From: Croceitalea sp947503285
GTDB taxonomy: Bacteria; Bacteroidota; Bacteroidia; Flavobacteriales; Flavobacteriaceae
Assembly (NCBI RefSeq): GCF_036985505.1
Contig: NZ_BTGQ01000003.1
Coordinates: forward strand, 248,001 to 312,000
Length of the DNA stretch: 64,000 nucleotides
Direction: 5' to 3'
Every line of letters starts with the position of its first letter. The first letter of the stretch is position 1. Shown here in pieces: positions 17,413 to 26,550 of this stretch. A program made the position numbers and the translations under genes. Below the pieces are notes generated by a model. That model saw only the letters and a program-made list of their open reading frames with translations. It was not told where the DNA came from and did not search any database.

Positions 17413-18768
17413 ATGGTCCCCAAAATCTTGATTATCGAAGATGACATTGCCTTTGGTAAAATGTTACAACGTTTTTTTGAAAAAAAAGGCTTTAAAACCT
17501 CTTTTTGCCCTAACGCCACCTCAGCTAGGGATAATTATAAGAAAATTGATTTTGACATCATCTTGTCAGACTTTCGACTACCTGATAGTAATGGGATTGA
17601 CGTATTGCAAGAAATAAAGATCGCGAAGCCGGGCACCCCGGTAATTTTAATGACGGGACACGCTGAAGTTCGTATAGCTGTCGACGCCATGAAAAAGGGA
17701 GCAGACGATTACATCTCAAAACCATTTACACCCGACGAAATTCTAATGCTCATTGAACAATCATTGCAGGGCGCCAAGGAAAAACTTGCGAATAGAATAG
17801 TACCCAGTGCGGTCCGTATTGGGGATAAAGATGATTCAGATTCCGTGTTAACGGGAATCAATGAAAAATCAAAAAAGCTTCAAGAGTATATCCAATTAGT
17901 GGCCCCTACGGATATGTCGGTGTTGATTACCGGTGAAAGCGGTACAGGAAAGGAAGTAACTGCAAAAGCAATACATAGCAATAGTAACAGAAAAAATAAA
18001 AACTTCGTTGCGGTAGATTGTGGTGCAATACCAAAAGAATTGGCTACGAGTGAATTCTTTGGCCATGTGAAGGGTAGTTTTACCGGTGCCGTTAAAGATA
18101 AAGTAGGCCATTTTGAAGCGGCCAAGGGAGGCACGATTTTTTTAGATGAAATAGGGAACCTTAGTTATGGAAATCAGGTGCAACTGCTTAGGGCGATACA
18201 AGAAAGAAAAATCAAAAAAGTAGGGGGTACCGACGAAATTTCGATTGATGTTCGAATCATAAGTGCCACCAATGAGAACTTACAAGAAGCTGTTCATGAA
18301 AACGGTTTTAGGGAAGATCTCTATCATAGACTGAATGAGTTTTCCATAGCGATACCACCCTTGCGGGAACGTTTTGAAGATTTGATGTTGTTTGCAGACC
18401 ATTTTTTGAAAAAAGCAAACAATAATCTCAATAAAGAAATTAAGGGGTTTACAGACGAGACGATACTTCTTTTTCAAAAATACGATTGGCCGGGTAACTT
18501 GAGGGAACTCAAAAATGTAATAAAGCGGGCGGTATTACTTTCTTCGGGCGAATATATAGAGACAGGTGCCTTACCAAAAGAGGTCGTTGAAACCGTAACG
18601 CCCGAAAATGAAACCTTAAGTCTATTCTCGAAATCGAACTATGAGAAACAACAGATCCTAAAAGCATTGAAGACGACCAATTTCAATAAATCCAAGGCCG
18701 CTGCATTATTAAAGATTACCAGAAAAACACTGTACAATAGAATCAACCATTACAATCTCGATTTGTAA
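17413..18768 (+). CDS. Sigma-54-dependent response regulator, NtrC family
   Basis: A 451-aa regulator. The receiver domain has phospho-acceptor Asp53 (LSDFRLPDS). The AAA+ domain has Walker A GESGTGKE near 174-181, the sigma-54 contact loop GSFTGA at 221-226 (consensus GAFTGA, Ser at position 2), and Walker B GGTIFLDEIG. A C-terminal Fis-type helix-turn-helix (NKSKAAALLKITRKTLYNRI) binds enhancers. Its 3' end overlaps by 26 bases the 3' end of a convergent hybrid kinase gene, a likely partner. The start is at the ATG before VPKILIIEDD. Confidence 0.95.
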   Translation: MVPKILIIEDDIAFGKMLQRFFEKKGFKTSFCPNATSARDNYKKIDFDIILSDFRLPDSNGIDVLQEIKIAKPGTPVILMTGHAEVRIAVDAMKKGADDYISKPFTPDEILMLIEQSLQGAKEKLANRIVPSAVRIGDKDDSDSVLTGINEKSKKLQEYIQLVAPTDMSVLITGESGTGKEVTAKAIHSNSNRKNKNFVAVDCGAIPKELATSEFFGHVKGSFTGAVKDKVGHFEAAKGGTIFLDEIGNLSYGNQVQLLRAIQERKIKKVGGTDEISIDVRIISATNENLQEAVHENGFREDLYHRLNEFSIAIPPLRERFEDLMLFADHFLKKANNNLNKEIKGFTDETILLFQKYDWPGNLRELKNVIKRAVLLSSGEYIETGALPKEVVETVTPENETLSLFSKSNYEKQQILKALKTTNFNKSKAAALLKITRKTLYNRINHYNLDL

Positions 18769-21202
18769 AGATTTGGTTAGTCAAGGCATTATCCAATTCC
18801 GTAACATAGTTCTTAAGTGAATTAAATACCTCCTGTATTTTTTTTGATTGCTTTTTTTGAATGGTCTCTAATTTTTCTAAGTCATAGACAGCATTAGATG
18901 CCTTCAATTGACGGAACATCGGTAACATACGATGGGCTATTTCGTTCACTTGTTCAATGTTTTCAGTGCTGACCGCATCTGAAAGTTTCTCCATGTTTTT
19001 TTTGGTATCCGCTAAGAATGTGGCGATTATTTCATTAAGTACCCCATAGTCATTATCTAAAAAAGATACTAAACCTTTTAAACAGAAAATAGGTTGTTCT
19101 GTAGCAAGCGACCTTGGTTCGGGTGAATCGGCATTTTTCTTTACCCCACCATTAGCCGTGATACACGCTTGAATTTTTTCTAGAAAAAGCGCTTTAGAAA
19201 AGGGTTTTTTGAGTACATCGGCAAACCCTTTTAAAAGGTACTCGTTTTCGTCAATATTCGTCTGCCCGGTCATGGCAAGAATCGGTTGCCGCCTGTAATG
19301 CGTATAGTCTCCAGATTGTAATTTTTTCAACACCTTAAACCCGTCAGTCAAGGGCATTTGAATGTCGGTAAGCACTGCATGGTAATCAAGGGCTTTATTT
19401 TTTTTGATTTCTTTGAAATCTGAAAAAGTATGGGGTACTATCCCCTCGGTTTTGCACAACTCTTTCAATAGGCCCAATAAAGAGGGGTCATCATCAATGA
19501 TAAGAAGTGAAATAGTTGTTGGGTCTATGGTATTTTTACTCGCTATATGATTGCCCTCTGTAGCAAAGACCAAGGGTAGGTAGAGTTGAAAAGTACTACC
19601 TTCACCCAATTTACTTTGTAGCGCTATTCGGCCTTTCAAAAGTTCGCTCAGTTTTTTCGAGATGGTCAGACCAAGACCATGGCCACCATACTTTTTTCCA
19701 ATAGTTTCCTCTGCTTGTGAAAACTCGTTGAAAATAAGCTCTTGTCTTTCTTTTGCGATTCCAATACCAGTATCGATTATGGAGACACAAATCTGATTTT
19801 CTTTGATTACGGTTGCTTGAATGGTGACGGAGCCTTTCTCGGTAAATTTTAGGGCGTTGCCGATGAGGTTGTTTAATATTTGTCTGACCCTAAGAGGATT
19901 GCCAATAATGGTCTTATGCAGTTTTTTTGAGATATCCAAATGAACCACCACTTCATCTTTGTTGTGAATTTTACCTAGGTGTTCGGTAATCTCGCGAATC
20001 AATTTGTCAATCCTGAAAGGTTTGCAGTCTAGGGTTATTTTACCAGCTTCTATTTCTGAAAAATCCAATAGGTCATTGACCAGAGCTTCCACATAAGTTG
20101 ATGCGGATTTTATGGTATTCACATAGGTCCGTTGGGTTCCGTTTAAGGTTGTGGTAGCCATTAGTTCTGAATAACCTAAAATAGTGGTCAACGGGGTTTT
20201 AAGATCATGCCCTACCGTGGCAATCAACCGCTCCCTACTTTTTAATACCGATTCCGAAAATTTTTTCTCGGCTTCCAATTTCATTTTGTAGCTCTCGATT
20301 TTCCAAAAATCCTTATGGATTAAAAATGTAAACAAGATGACCACCAAAAGTCCGATAAGGGCAGTAAATCCAGCTAAATATATACTTTTGGTAAGGGCCT
20401 CTTTTTTTTGTTTTTTGCTTTTTAACGTATTCGCTGTGATCTCGTTATCAATTGCAGAGATAATTCGCTGTAGCTTTTGTGACAGTTCAATATCAGCTTG
20501 ATACAGCTCTCGCTCTTTTTTACTTAGATCATACTTTGTTTTCTCGCTTTGAATTTTTGCTTCGGATAAAATCGCCTTAGAGGCGGATAGGATGGAATCT
20601 ATTTTTTTGGCATTGCTTCCGGGTTTCGATTGGTTGGGAATGTTCTTGTTAAGATAGGAAACATAGTCCTTTAGCACTTCTTGACTTCTTTTTGGTAATT
20701 CATCGAAATTTGAAACAAAAGATTCAGGGGTGATTTGCCCTACGGATAGGGCTATTTTATTGAATTTTTGCAAAAGGGAATCTATAGAGCCACTCTTGTC
20801 GTTTTTCTGTCTTAGACTGCGAAGCTCTGAAACATTAGCCACCTTTTGTCGTAATAGCAGTCGAACACTGTCCAGTAATTGTTTTTGGACGGTATTTTGC
20901 GAATTAACTTTTAGCGTATCTATTTCTAAAAGAAGGGAGTCTATTTTTCGGGTATAATTTTTAAGACTTTTTCTACCGTAGTGCTGTTGCACCAGTTTTG
21001 AAAGATTTTCAGACTTATAGATCTCCGTTAAAAAAGAACTGGTTCGCAATAATTTTCCTTCGTTCCCCTCCAATATTTCAGATGAAGTATATTTCGTGAT
21101 TTCGGTATAAATGAAAATACTTGCCAAAAGCGCTAAAAGTGCCAAAACGGAATAGCTTACGATTATTTTTACCGTGAACCTTTTTCTAGACTTGTCTTTC
21201 AT
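18743..21202 (-). CDS. Hybrid sensor histidine kinase with receiver and Hpt-like domain
   Basis: An 819-aa membrane protein. Helix 1 (about 12-28) and helix 2 (about 270-292) bracket a long, mostly helical periplasmic sensor of ~240 residues. A HisKA domain follows (ATVGHDLKTPLTTILGYSELM), then HATPase_c (IGNALKFTEKG, DTGIGI, GGHGLGLTIS), a receiver domain (LLIIDDDP, VLTDIQMPLTDG, KKPF), and a C-terminal Hpt-like four-helix unit with candidate His in NEIAHRMLPMFRQL. The full relay His-Asp-His could feed the convergent NtrC-type regulator, whose gene tail it overlaps. Confidence 0.93.
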   Translation of the reverse strand: MKDKSRKRFTVKIIVSYSVLALLALLASIFIYTEITKYTSSEILEGNEGKLLRTSSFLTEIYKSENLSKLVQQHYGRKSLKNYTRKIDSLLLEIDTLKVNSQNTVQKQLLDSVRLLLRQKVANVSELRSLRQKNDKSGSIDSLLQKFNKIALSVGQITPESFVSNFDELPKRSQEVLKDYVSYLNKNIPNQSKPGSNAKKIDSILSASKAILSEAKIQSEKTKYDLSKKERELYQADIELSQKLQRIISAIDNEITANTLKSKKQKKEALTKSIYLAGFTALIGLLVVILFTFLIHKDFWKIESYKMKLEAEKKFSESVLKSRERLIATVGHDLKTPLTTILGYSELMATTTLNGTQRTYVNTIKSASTYVEALVNDLLDFSEIEAGKITLDCKPFRIDKLIREITEHLGKIHNKDEVVVHLDISKKLHKTIIGNPLRVRQILNNLIGNALKFTEKGSVTIQATVIKENQICVSIIDTGIGIAKERQELIFNEFSQAEETIGKKYGGHGLGLTISKKLSELLKGRIALQSKLGEGSTFQLYLPLVFATEGNHIASKNTIDPTTISLLIIDDDPSLLGLLKELCKTEGIVPHTFSDFKEIKKNKALDYHAVLTDIQMPLTDGFKVLKKLQSGDYTHYRRQPILAMTGQTNIDENEYLLKGFADVLKKPFSKALFLEKIQACITANGGVKKNADSPEPRSLATEQPIFCLKGLVSFLDNDYGVLNEIIATFLADTKKNMEKLSDAVSTENIEQVNEIAHRMLPMFRQLKASNAVYDLEKLETIQKKQSKKIQEVFNSLKNYVTELDNALTNQIFTNRDCNG

Positions 21203-21363
21203 AACCTACAGATTGGCACCCCACCATAGTAGTTACGTGTGATATCGAAAAGCGGATATAAAAAAACTGTTAATACCAATCTAAATACATAAAAAGTGTG
21301 ATTTTCTAGGGGTCATGTGACTTTTTAAAAATACCTGTGTCATAATAGTAAAACAGGGAACAA

Positions 21364-21573
21364 ATGAGTGACATGGTAAAATCGGGAATTTTTGGATTAC
21401 TGACCCTAGTATTCTGGATGCTTGATGCCCATCTCACCAAGAATGTGGAACAAACGGATATGGAAAAATCCATGAACATAAGAAAAGAGGTTACCGTTGA
21501 TGATAAAATAGTAGACCCTGGGTTGAAAGGGGTAAAATATTTAGAGCGCAAAAACACTGGGGCGCATTTATAG
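21364..21573 (+). CDS. Hypothetical small membrane-anchored protein
   Basis: A 69-aa ORF with one N-terminal hydrophobic helix (GIFGLLTLVFWMLDA) and a charged soluble tail. It resembles nothing I can name. Support for a real gene comes from a good terminator 30 bases past the stop and its isolated position in an intergenic gap divergent from the hybrid kinase. It may be a small accessory factor of that two-component system, by position only. Confidence 0.5.
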   Translation: MSDMVKSGIFGLLTLVFWMLDAHLTKNVEQTDMEKSMNIRKEVTVDDKIVDPGLKGVKYLERKNTGAHL

Positions 21574-21601
21574 CGGTCCAGTTTGGTTGGTTGATTGGTT
21601 G

Positions 21602-21636
21602 AAAGGGCCGCGTCGTTCAATTGCGGCCCTTTTTAA
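21602..21636 (+). terminator. Intrinsic terminator
   Basis: A 10-bp perfect stem AAAGGGCCGC / GCGGCCCTTT with an 11-base loop is followed by TT and an A-run; it ends the 69-aa gene. Confidence 0.88.
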
Positions 21637-21758
21637 AAAAACAGGGATAATGCTATGCGACACTAACCATATATTATCCTAAGCCTGCTACATGGCAAAT
21701 AATTTCAAATGAAGTTTGATGGAGTCGACCCCATGAAATTTAATGTAGAAAGGTTGAT

Positions 21759-21783
21759 AAAGGCTGCAAACGCAGCCTTTTTT
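21759..21783 (+). terminator. Orphan intrinsic terminator (candidate small-RNA 3' end)
   Basis: A 9-bp stem AAAGGCTGC / GCAGCCTTT with loop AAAC and a T6 tract. No convincing gene lies between this and the previous terminator 123 bases upstream, so it either backs up that terminator or ends a small RNA. Confidence 0.75.
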
Positions 21784-21862
21784 CTTAATTATTCATAAAA
21801 AACCAAGTAGGTAACATCCATGCAAAGCGAACGTCCGTATCTAATTACCTAAAAAAAAAGGT

Positions 21863-22177
21863 ATGAACAAAAATATCAGACGACAGGTTCTTTTTACCAT
21901 GTTTGTGGCTATTACCATGACAGCAAGTGTAAACGCGAATGACTTTGAAATAGCTTTTCAAGTTGAACGCAGCATTGAAGATGATTTCAAAAAAGTAGAT
22001 TCCAGTGAACTAACACCTAAGGTTGTTGAAGAGATTTTAAAACAATACCCTACTTCAAAATTAGCTGCGGTCTATAAAAATAACAAGAGTCAGTTTAAGT
22101 TGGTTATGGTGCTACAGAGTGGCACACGTAGAACGGTGTATATAGATGCCAATGGTATCTGGTTCAAGAAACCGTAG
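21863..22177 (+). CDS. Small exported PepSY-like protein
   Basis: A 104-aa protein with a signal peptide (MFVAITMTASVNAN). The mature part (LTPKVVEEILKQYPTSKLAAVYKNNKSQFKLVMVLQSGTRRTVYIDANGIWFKKP) has the same alpha-beta pattern and ending (Y.DA.G.W) as the 99-aa protein on the other side of the NtrC/hybrid-kinase pair. It is most likely a periplasmic PepSY-like protein. Being duplicated around a two-component system suggests these proteins are its targets or modulators, an inference from position. Confidence 0.65.
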   Translation: MNKNIRRQVLFTMFVAITMTASVNANDFEIAFQVERSIEDDFKKVDSSELTPKVVEEILKQYPTSKLAAVYKNNKSQFKLVMVLQSGTRRTVYIDANGIWFKKP

Positions 22178-22214
22178 CCATTAAATTTTAGCTTACCCAT
22201 TTAGGGATGGTTTT

Positions 22215-22250
22215 GAACGTTTTCATACGTTCGAATATTTTCTTTTTTTA
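22215..22250 (+). terminator. Weak terminator after the second PepSY-like gene
   Basis: A 6-bp stem GAACGT / ACGTTC with loop TTTCAT is followed at short distance by a T7 run. The stem is short, so efficiency is uncertain. Confidence 0.45.
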
Positions 22251-22279
22251 CTATGAAAGAAGCTATCACTGTATTACAT

Positions 22280-22374
22280 TTGCCTTATCTCAAAGGGGTG
22301 CTTGTAAAACAGGCTGAGATTACACCCAACGAACCTGGGCAGGTAATGCTGCCAAGGGAGGCGATGATCGCCAT
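22280..22374 (+). promoter_or_regulatory. TPP (THI-box) riboswitch
   Basis: All conserved THI-box blocks occur in order: AAAGGGGTGC, GGCTGAGAT, ACACCCAACGAACCTG, GGTAATGC, AAGGGAGGCG. The outer P1 helix forms from TTGCCT and AGGCGA. It binds thiamine pyrophosphate and turns the downstream operon off when TPP is plentiful. No terminator with T-tract follows the aptamer; a GGCGATGATCGCC hairpin directly after it may act on translation or as anti-terminator. The TonB-receptor start is ~100 bases downstream. Confidence 0.97.
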
Positions 22375-22477
22375 TCGGTACTTTTATAGTTGTCAAACTG
22401 GCCATTTAAAAAGCTAGAACAACAAAAATCAATTAACAACCAGAATAATAGCCCCTTTTATTCGTAAAATTTTACGA

Positions 22478-24634
22478 ATGAAACCATCTATTTTCGCTTT
22501 TTTCCTTTTCGTGACATGGTCATTGTCATTAAGCGCACAGCAACAAACGGATTCTTTAAAAAACAAAAAAATCGACCTTGACGAAGTTGTGGTGTCCGCC
22601 TCTAGGGCCACTGATAAGGTACCTGTAACATTTACCAATTTAGACAAGACGGCAATTCAAAAAGTAAATCTTGGGCAAGATATTCCCGTGCTTTTAAACT
22701 ATTTGCCATCGGTAGTCTCCACCACCTTTGACGGTACGGGTATTGGTTATACGGATTTTCGAATTCGAGGAGCCGATAATTCACGTATTAATGTCACCAT
22801 TAACGGTATTCCCTATAACGATGCCGATAGTCAGACCACTTTTTTTGTGAACCTACAAGACTTTGCTTCCTCAATAGAGAATATTCAAGTGCAACGAGGC
22901 GTAGGTACTTCTACCAATGGTGCTGGGGCATTTGGGGCAAGTGTTAATATATTGACCGATAATTATTCTGAAGAGGCCTTTGCACAGATTTCAAATAGTT
23001 TTGGCAGTTTTAATTCAAGAAAACATACCGTGCGTTTTGGCACGGGACTTTTAAACAACCATTTTGCTTTTTCAGGAAGACTTTCAAGAATTGAATCTGA
23101 TGGCTATGTAGATCGTGCTTTTTCTGATTTGAGCTCCTATTTTTTAGATGGGGTCTATAAAGATGATAATACCCTTATCAAGGCACTGGTATTTGGTGGG
23201 GAAGAAATTACCGGTCTTGCTTTTTTTGGCTTGAACGAAGCACGCTTGGCCGAAGATAGAAGATTTAATGATGATGGCCTCTTTTTAGATGGCGATGGTA
23301 ATGTACAGTTCTATGATCGGCAAACCGACAACTATAAACAAGATCACTATCAGCTACATATAACTCAAAGGTTTGACGAGAACTGGGTCGGTAACATTTC
23401 TTTTCATTACACCTATGGTCGCGGATTTTTTGAGCAATATATCGAGTCAGACCCAAGCTTTTTCAATGGTGATTTGGCCTTTTATCGATTGCCCAGTTTT
23501 GAATCTAATGGTGAGACCATTGAACGTTCTGACCTCGTTACGGAACGATTTTTAAACAGTGATTTTTATGGTACCGTATTTAGCCTAAATTATACAGATA
23601 CGAAATGGAATATAGTTTTGGGTGGGGGCTTCAATAGATATGATGGCGAGCAGTTTGGTGATGTTACCGTGGCTGAATTTGCCCAATTGCCAAGTATCCC
23701 TTTTCGATTTTTCAGCAATGTGAGCGATAAAAAAGACTTTAATATCTACACCAAGGCAACCTATCAACTAAATGAAAAACTTTCATTGTTCGGTGATCTA
23801 CAACTTCGCAACATTGATTATGAAGCCTCTGGCGAACTCTTTGACCCAAGCGGATTTTTAGATGTAGATGAAAACTATACCTTTTTCAATCCGAAAGCCG
23901 GTCTTACCTATCGCCCAAACAATAAAAACAACATTTATTTTTCATATGCCCGTGCAAATCGCGAACCCGCTCGTGTAGATTTCGAAACGGGTGATCCAGA
24001 GCCAGAGAGCCTGAATGATTTTGAATTGGGTTGGCGCTATGTTTCCCCTCAATTTCAATTAAATACCAATGTCTATTATCTTGATTTTGAAAACCAGTTG
24101 GTCTTGACCGGACAATTGGATGAGGTAGGTTTTCCAATTCGTCAGAACAGCGGTAATAGTTATCGCCTAGGATTGGAAATTGACGCTGCAATAACTTTGA
24201 ACAAATGGCAACTTAGACCGAACCTTGCCATAAGCACCAATAAAAACAGTGACTTTTTAGTCGAAGATAACAATGGCGGATTCACAAATCTTGGTAATAC
24301 CGATATCTCGTTCTCCCCTGGGTTGGTCGCTGGCAACGTAATTACGTTTAATGTCTCAGAGGCATTCAGTGCCAGTCTGTTCTCTAAATATGTTGGGGAG
24401 CAATTTATCACCAATACAAATTCAAATCCTATTGAGGCTTATTTCGTAAACGACATTAACGTCCAATACCGATTAAGCGATATCCCTATATTGAAATCCA
24501 TTGTATTTACAGGTCAGGTAAACAATGTTTTTGATTTGGAGTATGAGAACAATGGCTATGTATTTTTTGGGGAATCGTTTTTCTATCCTCAGGCGGGGAT
24601 AAACTTTTTAGTAGGGGCAACCTTAAACTTCTAG
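22478..24634 (+). CDS. TonB-dependent outer-membrane receptor, thiamine/precursor type
   Basis: A 718-aa outer-membrane protein with signal peptide (FLFVTWSLSLSAQ). A plug domain occupies residues ~30-160 (LDEVVVSASRA, FRIRGADNSRINVTINGIPYND, IQVQRGVGTSTNGAGAFGASV), and a barrel runs to the terminal LVGATLNF. Unlike the receptor at 6-8 kb it has no CarboxypepD_reg domain. Control by the TPP riboswitch marks it as the thiamine (or thiamine-precursor) receptor known as OMR1 in comparative-genomic work on Bacteroidota. Its stop lies 4 bases before the next gene. Confidence 0.93.
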   Translation: MKPSIFAFFLFVTWSLSLSAQQQTDSLKNKKIDLDEVVVSASRATDKVPVTFTNLDKTAIQKVNLGQDIPVLLNYLPSVVSTTFDGTGIGYTDFRIRGADNSRINVTINGIPYNDADSQTTFFVNLQDFASSIENIQVQRGVGTSTNGAGAFGASVNILTDNYSEEAFAQISNSFGSFNSRKHTVRFGTGLLNNHFAFSGRLSRIESDGYVDRAFSDLSSYFLDGVYKDDNTLIKALVFGGEEITGLAFFGLNEARLAEDRRFNDDGLFLDGDGNVQFYDRQTDNYKQDHYQLHITQRFDENWVGNISFHYTYGRGFFEQYIESDPSFFNGDLAFYRLPSFESNGETIERSDLVTERFLNSDFYGTVFSLNYTDTKWNIVLGGGFNRYDGEQFGDVTVAEFAQLPSIPFRFFSNVSDKKDFNIYTKATYQLNEKLSLFGDLQLRNIDYEASGELFDPSGFLDVDENYTFFNPKAGLTYRPNNKNNIYFSYARANREPARVDFETGDPEPESLNDFELGWRYVSPQFQLNTNVYYLDFENQLVLTGQLDEVGFPIRQNSGNSYRLGLEIDAAITLNKWQLRPNLAISTNKNSDFLVEDNNGGFTNLGNTDISFSPGLVAGNVITFNVSEAFSASLFSKYVGEQFITNTNSNPIEAYFVNDINVQYRLSDIPILKSIVFTGQVNNVFDLEYENNGYVFFGESFFYPQAGINFLVGATLNF

Positions 24635-24638
24635 TGCC

Positions 24639-25544
24639 ATGAAAAGAATGCGAATGGCTTTGGATTGGACGGCAAATACCAATCATAGTGGTTTTTATGT
24701 AGCTCAAAAGAAAGGCTTTTACGAAGAACAAGGCCTTGAAGTGGAACTGCTTACGCCAGACATGGATAATTATGCCCTGACCCCGGCAAAAAAGGTGGAA
24801 TTGGAAATGGCCGAATTGGCACTATGTCCGTTTGAGAGCATAATAAGCTATAATACCAAAATGCAAAAGTTTCATGCCGTGGCCATTGCATCGATTTTTA
24901 GGGAGGATATTAGCGCGATAGTAGCATTGAAAGATTCTGGGATCAACTCCCCAAAAGATTTGGATGATAAGGTCTATGCGTCGTACAACGCCAGATATGA
25001 AGATGGGATTGTCAAGCAGATGATTAAGAATGATGGTGGTGTTGGGGCTTTAGAGCTGGTCAATCCTAAAAAATTGGGAATATGGGAAACCTTACTTACC
25101 GGTAAATATGACGCCACCTGGATTTTTATGAATTGGGAAGGGGTACATGCCTCGTCAAGGAAAATAGCACTCAATACGTTCAAAATGGCCGATTATGCAA
25201 TCCCGTACGGATACTCTCCGGTTATCATGGCCGGTAAAAATAGCGTTCATAGCCATGAATCCATGTACCGGTCCTTTCTCAAGGCCACTAAAAAGGGTTT
25301 TTTATATGCCAAGGATAATCCTGATTATGCGGTAGATAGCATCAAGCCTTTTTTGGCTAAAGGCGATAAGGATATTGACGTATTGGAAAGCCAAAAATTC
25401 TCAAATCGTTATTATGGTGATGAAACCAACTGGGGAATTTTAGATAAAGAAGAAGTAAAAGCCTTTTTAAACTGGCTGTACGAGACCAAGTTCGAAACTG
25501 CTCAATTACAATACCAAGATCTGGTTTTTGAAGGTTTACTTTGA
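24639..25544 (+). CDS. NMT1/THI5-like (ThiY-type) binding protein, apparently cytosolic
   Basis: A 301-aa periplasmic-binding-protein fold of the NMT1/THI5 family (LDWTANTNHSGFYVAQKKGFYEEQGLEVELL at the start). ThiY relatives bind formylaminopyrimidine for an ABC importer; yeast Thi5 makes the pyrimidine from PLP and histidine. Here there is no signal peptide or lipobox before residue 7, and no permease or ATPase gene nearby. The CCCFC iron motif of yeast Thi5 is also missing. It is therefore neither a normal ABC binding protein nor an obvious Thi5. Placement between a TPP-controlled receptor and an oxidoreductase suggests a cytosolic role in pyrimidine salvage or synthesis, which is inference. 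Confidence 0.85.
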   Translation: MKRMRMALDWTANTNHSGFYVAQKKGFYEEQGLEVELLTPDMDNYALTPAKKVELEMAELALCPFESIISYNTKMQKFHAVAIASIFREDISAIVALKDSGINSPKDLDDKVYASYNARYEDGIVKQMIKNDGGVGALELVNPKKLGIWETLLTGKYDATWIFMNWEGVHASSRKIALNTFKMADYAIPYGYSPVIMAGKNSVHSHESMYRSFLKATKKGFLYAKDNPDYAVDSIKPFLAKGDKDIDVLESQKFSNRYYGDETNWGILDKEEVKAFLNWLYETKFETAQLQYQDLVFEGLL

Positions 25545-25565
25545 TTATTTCCATAATTTCACTTC

Positions 25566-26549
25566 ATGTCAAAAAATTTAGGGGTATTACGTTGGGGAAT
25601 TATTGGTTGTGGCAATGTTACCGAAGTCAAAAGTGGTCCTGCCTATAACTTGACAGAGGGTTTTGAGTTGCACGGGGTGATGCGTAGAGATTTTGAAAAG
25701 GCCCAAGATTATGCAAAAAGGCATCAGGTACCATTCTCTACCGATAATGCTTCTGAGATAATTGAAAACCCCAACATAGATGCCGTTTATATTGCAACGC
25801 CACCAGATACCCATAAATTTTATGGACTTCAAGTCGCAAGGGTAGGCAAACCCTGCTGTATTGAAAAGCCAATGGCACCTAACTATAACGACAGTTTAGA
25901 AATCTACCAGGCATTCCAAGAAAAGAAGCTTCCGCTTTTTATCGCCTATTATCGAAGATCATTGCCTAGGTTTTTAAAGGTGAAAGAATGGCTTGATAAT
26001 GGATATATTGGTGCGGTACGCCATGTACGTTGGTACAAAAGCAGAAGTGCCAGCCCAATGGATCTGAGTGGTGAATACAACTGGCGTACCGACAAGCGTA
26101 TTGCTGCTGGGGGCTACTTTGACGATTTGGCAAGTCATGGACTTGATCTATTTACATTTCTACTAGGTGCTATTAAAGATGCAAGTGGTTTTGCAATAAA
26201 CCAACAGGGCTTGTATTCCGCTTACGACGCCATAACGGGTAGTTGGATACATGAAAATGGAACAACAGGTGAGGGCAGTTGGGTTTTTGGCGTACAAGAA
26301 CGTGAAGATAAGGTAGAGCTATTTGGGTCTAAAGGAGTAATTCGATTTTCGGTTTTAGATGAGCTTCCCATTGAACTGCAATCAGAAACCAAGAATGAGT
26401 CGTTGTCGATAGCACACCCAAGACACCTACATCAATACCACGTGGCCAATATGAAAAAACACTTGAATGGAGGGTTTGTACATCCTTCCACCGGGGCTTC
26501 TGGCTTGCATACCAGTTGGGTAATGGATAAAATACTGGGTACTATTTGA
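25566..26549 (+). CDS. Gfo/Idh/MocA family oxidoreductase
   Basis: A 327-aa NAD(P)-dependent oxidoreductase. The Rossmann motif WGIIGCGNV is near residues 10-18 and the family hallmark EKP (CCIEKPMAPN) is near residue 98. The C-terminal alpha/beta domain includes the DLASHGLDLF catalytic-His region. Such enzymes usually oxidise sugars or cyclitols. It follows the THI5-like gene by 21 bases and is probably under the same TPP riboswitch, which would be unusual for a sugar dehydrogenase. The substrate is unknown. Confidence 0.88.
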   Translation: MSKNLGVLRWGIIGCGNVTEVKSGPAYNLTEGFELHGVMRRDFEKAQDYAKRHQVPFSTDNASEIIENPNIDAVYIATPPDTHKFYGLQVARVGKPCCIEKPMAPNYNDSLEIYQAFQEKKLPLFIAYYRRSLPRFLKVKEWLDNGYIGAVRHVRWYKSRSASPMDLSGEYNWRTDKRIAAGGYFDDLASHGLDLFTFLLGAIKDASGFAINQQGLYSAYDAITGSWIHENGTTGEGSWVFGVQEREDKVELFGSKGVIRFSVLDELPIELQSETKNESLSIAHPRHLHQYHVANMKKHLNGGFVHPSTGASGLHTSWVMDKILGTI

Positions 26550-26550
26550 T

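Noticed and set aside
21710..21799. A 29-codon ORF ending past the orphan terminator
   Set aside because: The terminator hairpin lies inside it, so it could hardly be translated from a complete message.
22253..22417. A 54-codon ORF running across the TPP riboswitch
   Set aside because: The conserved THI-box blocks explain the sequence; the ORF resembles no protein and its codons follow the RNA consensus.
24639..25544. Assignment as fungal-type Thi5 HMP synthase
   Set aside because: The CCCFC iron-binding motif is missing and the pocket region reads YGYSPV as in binding proteins.
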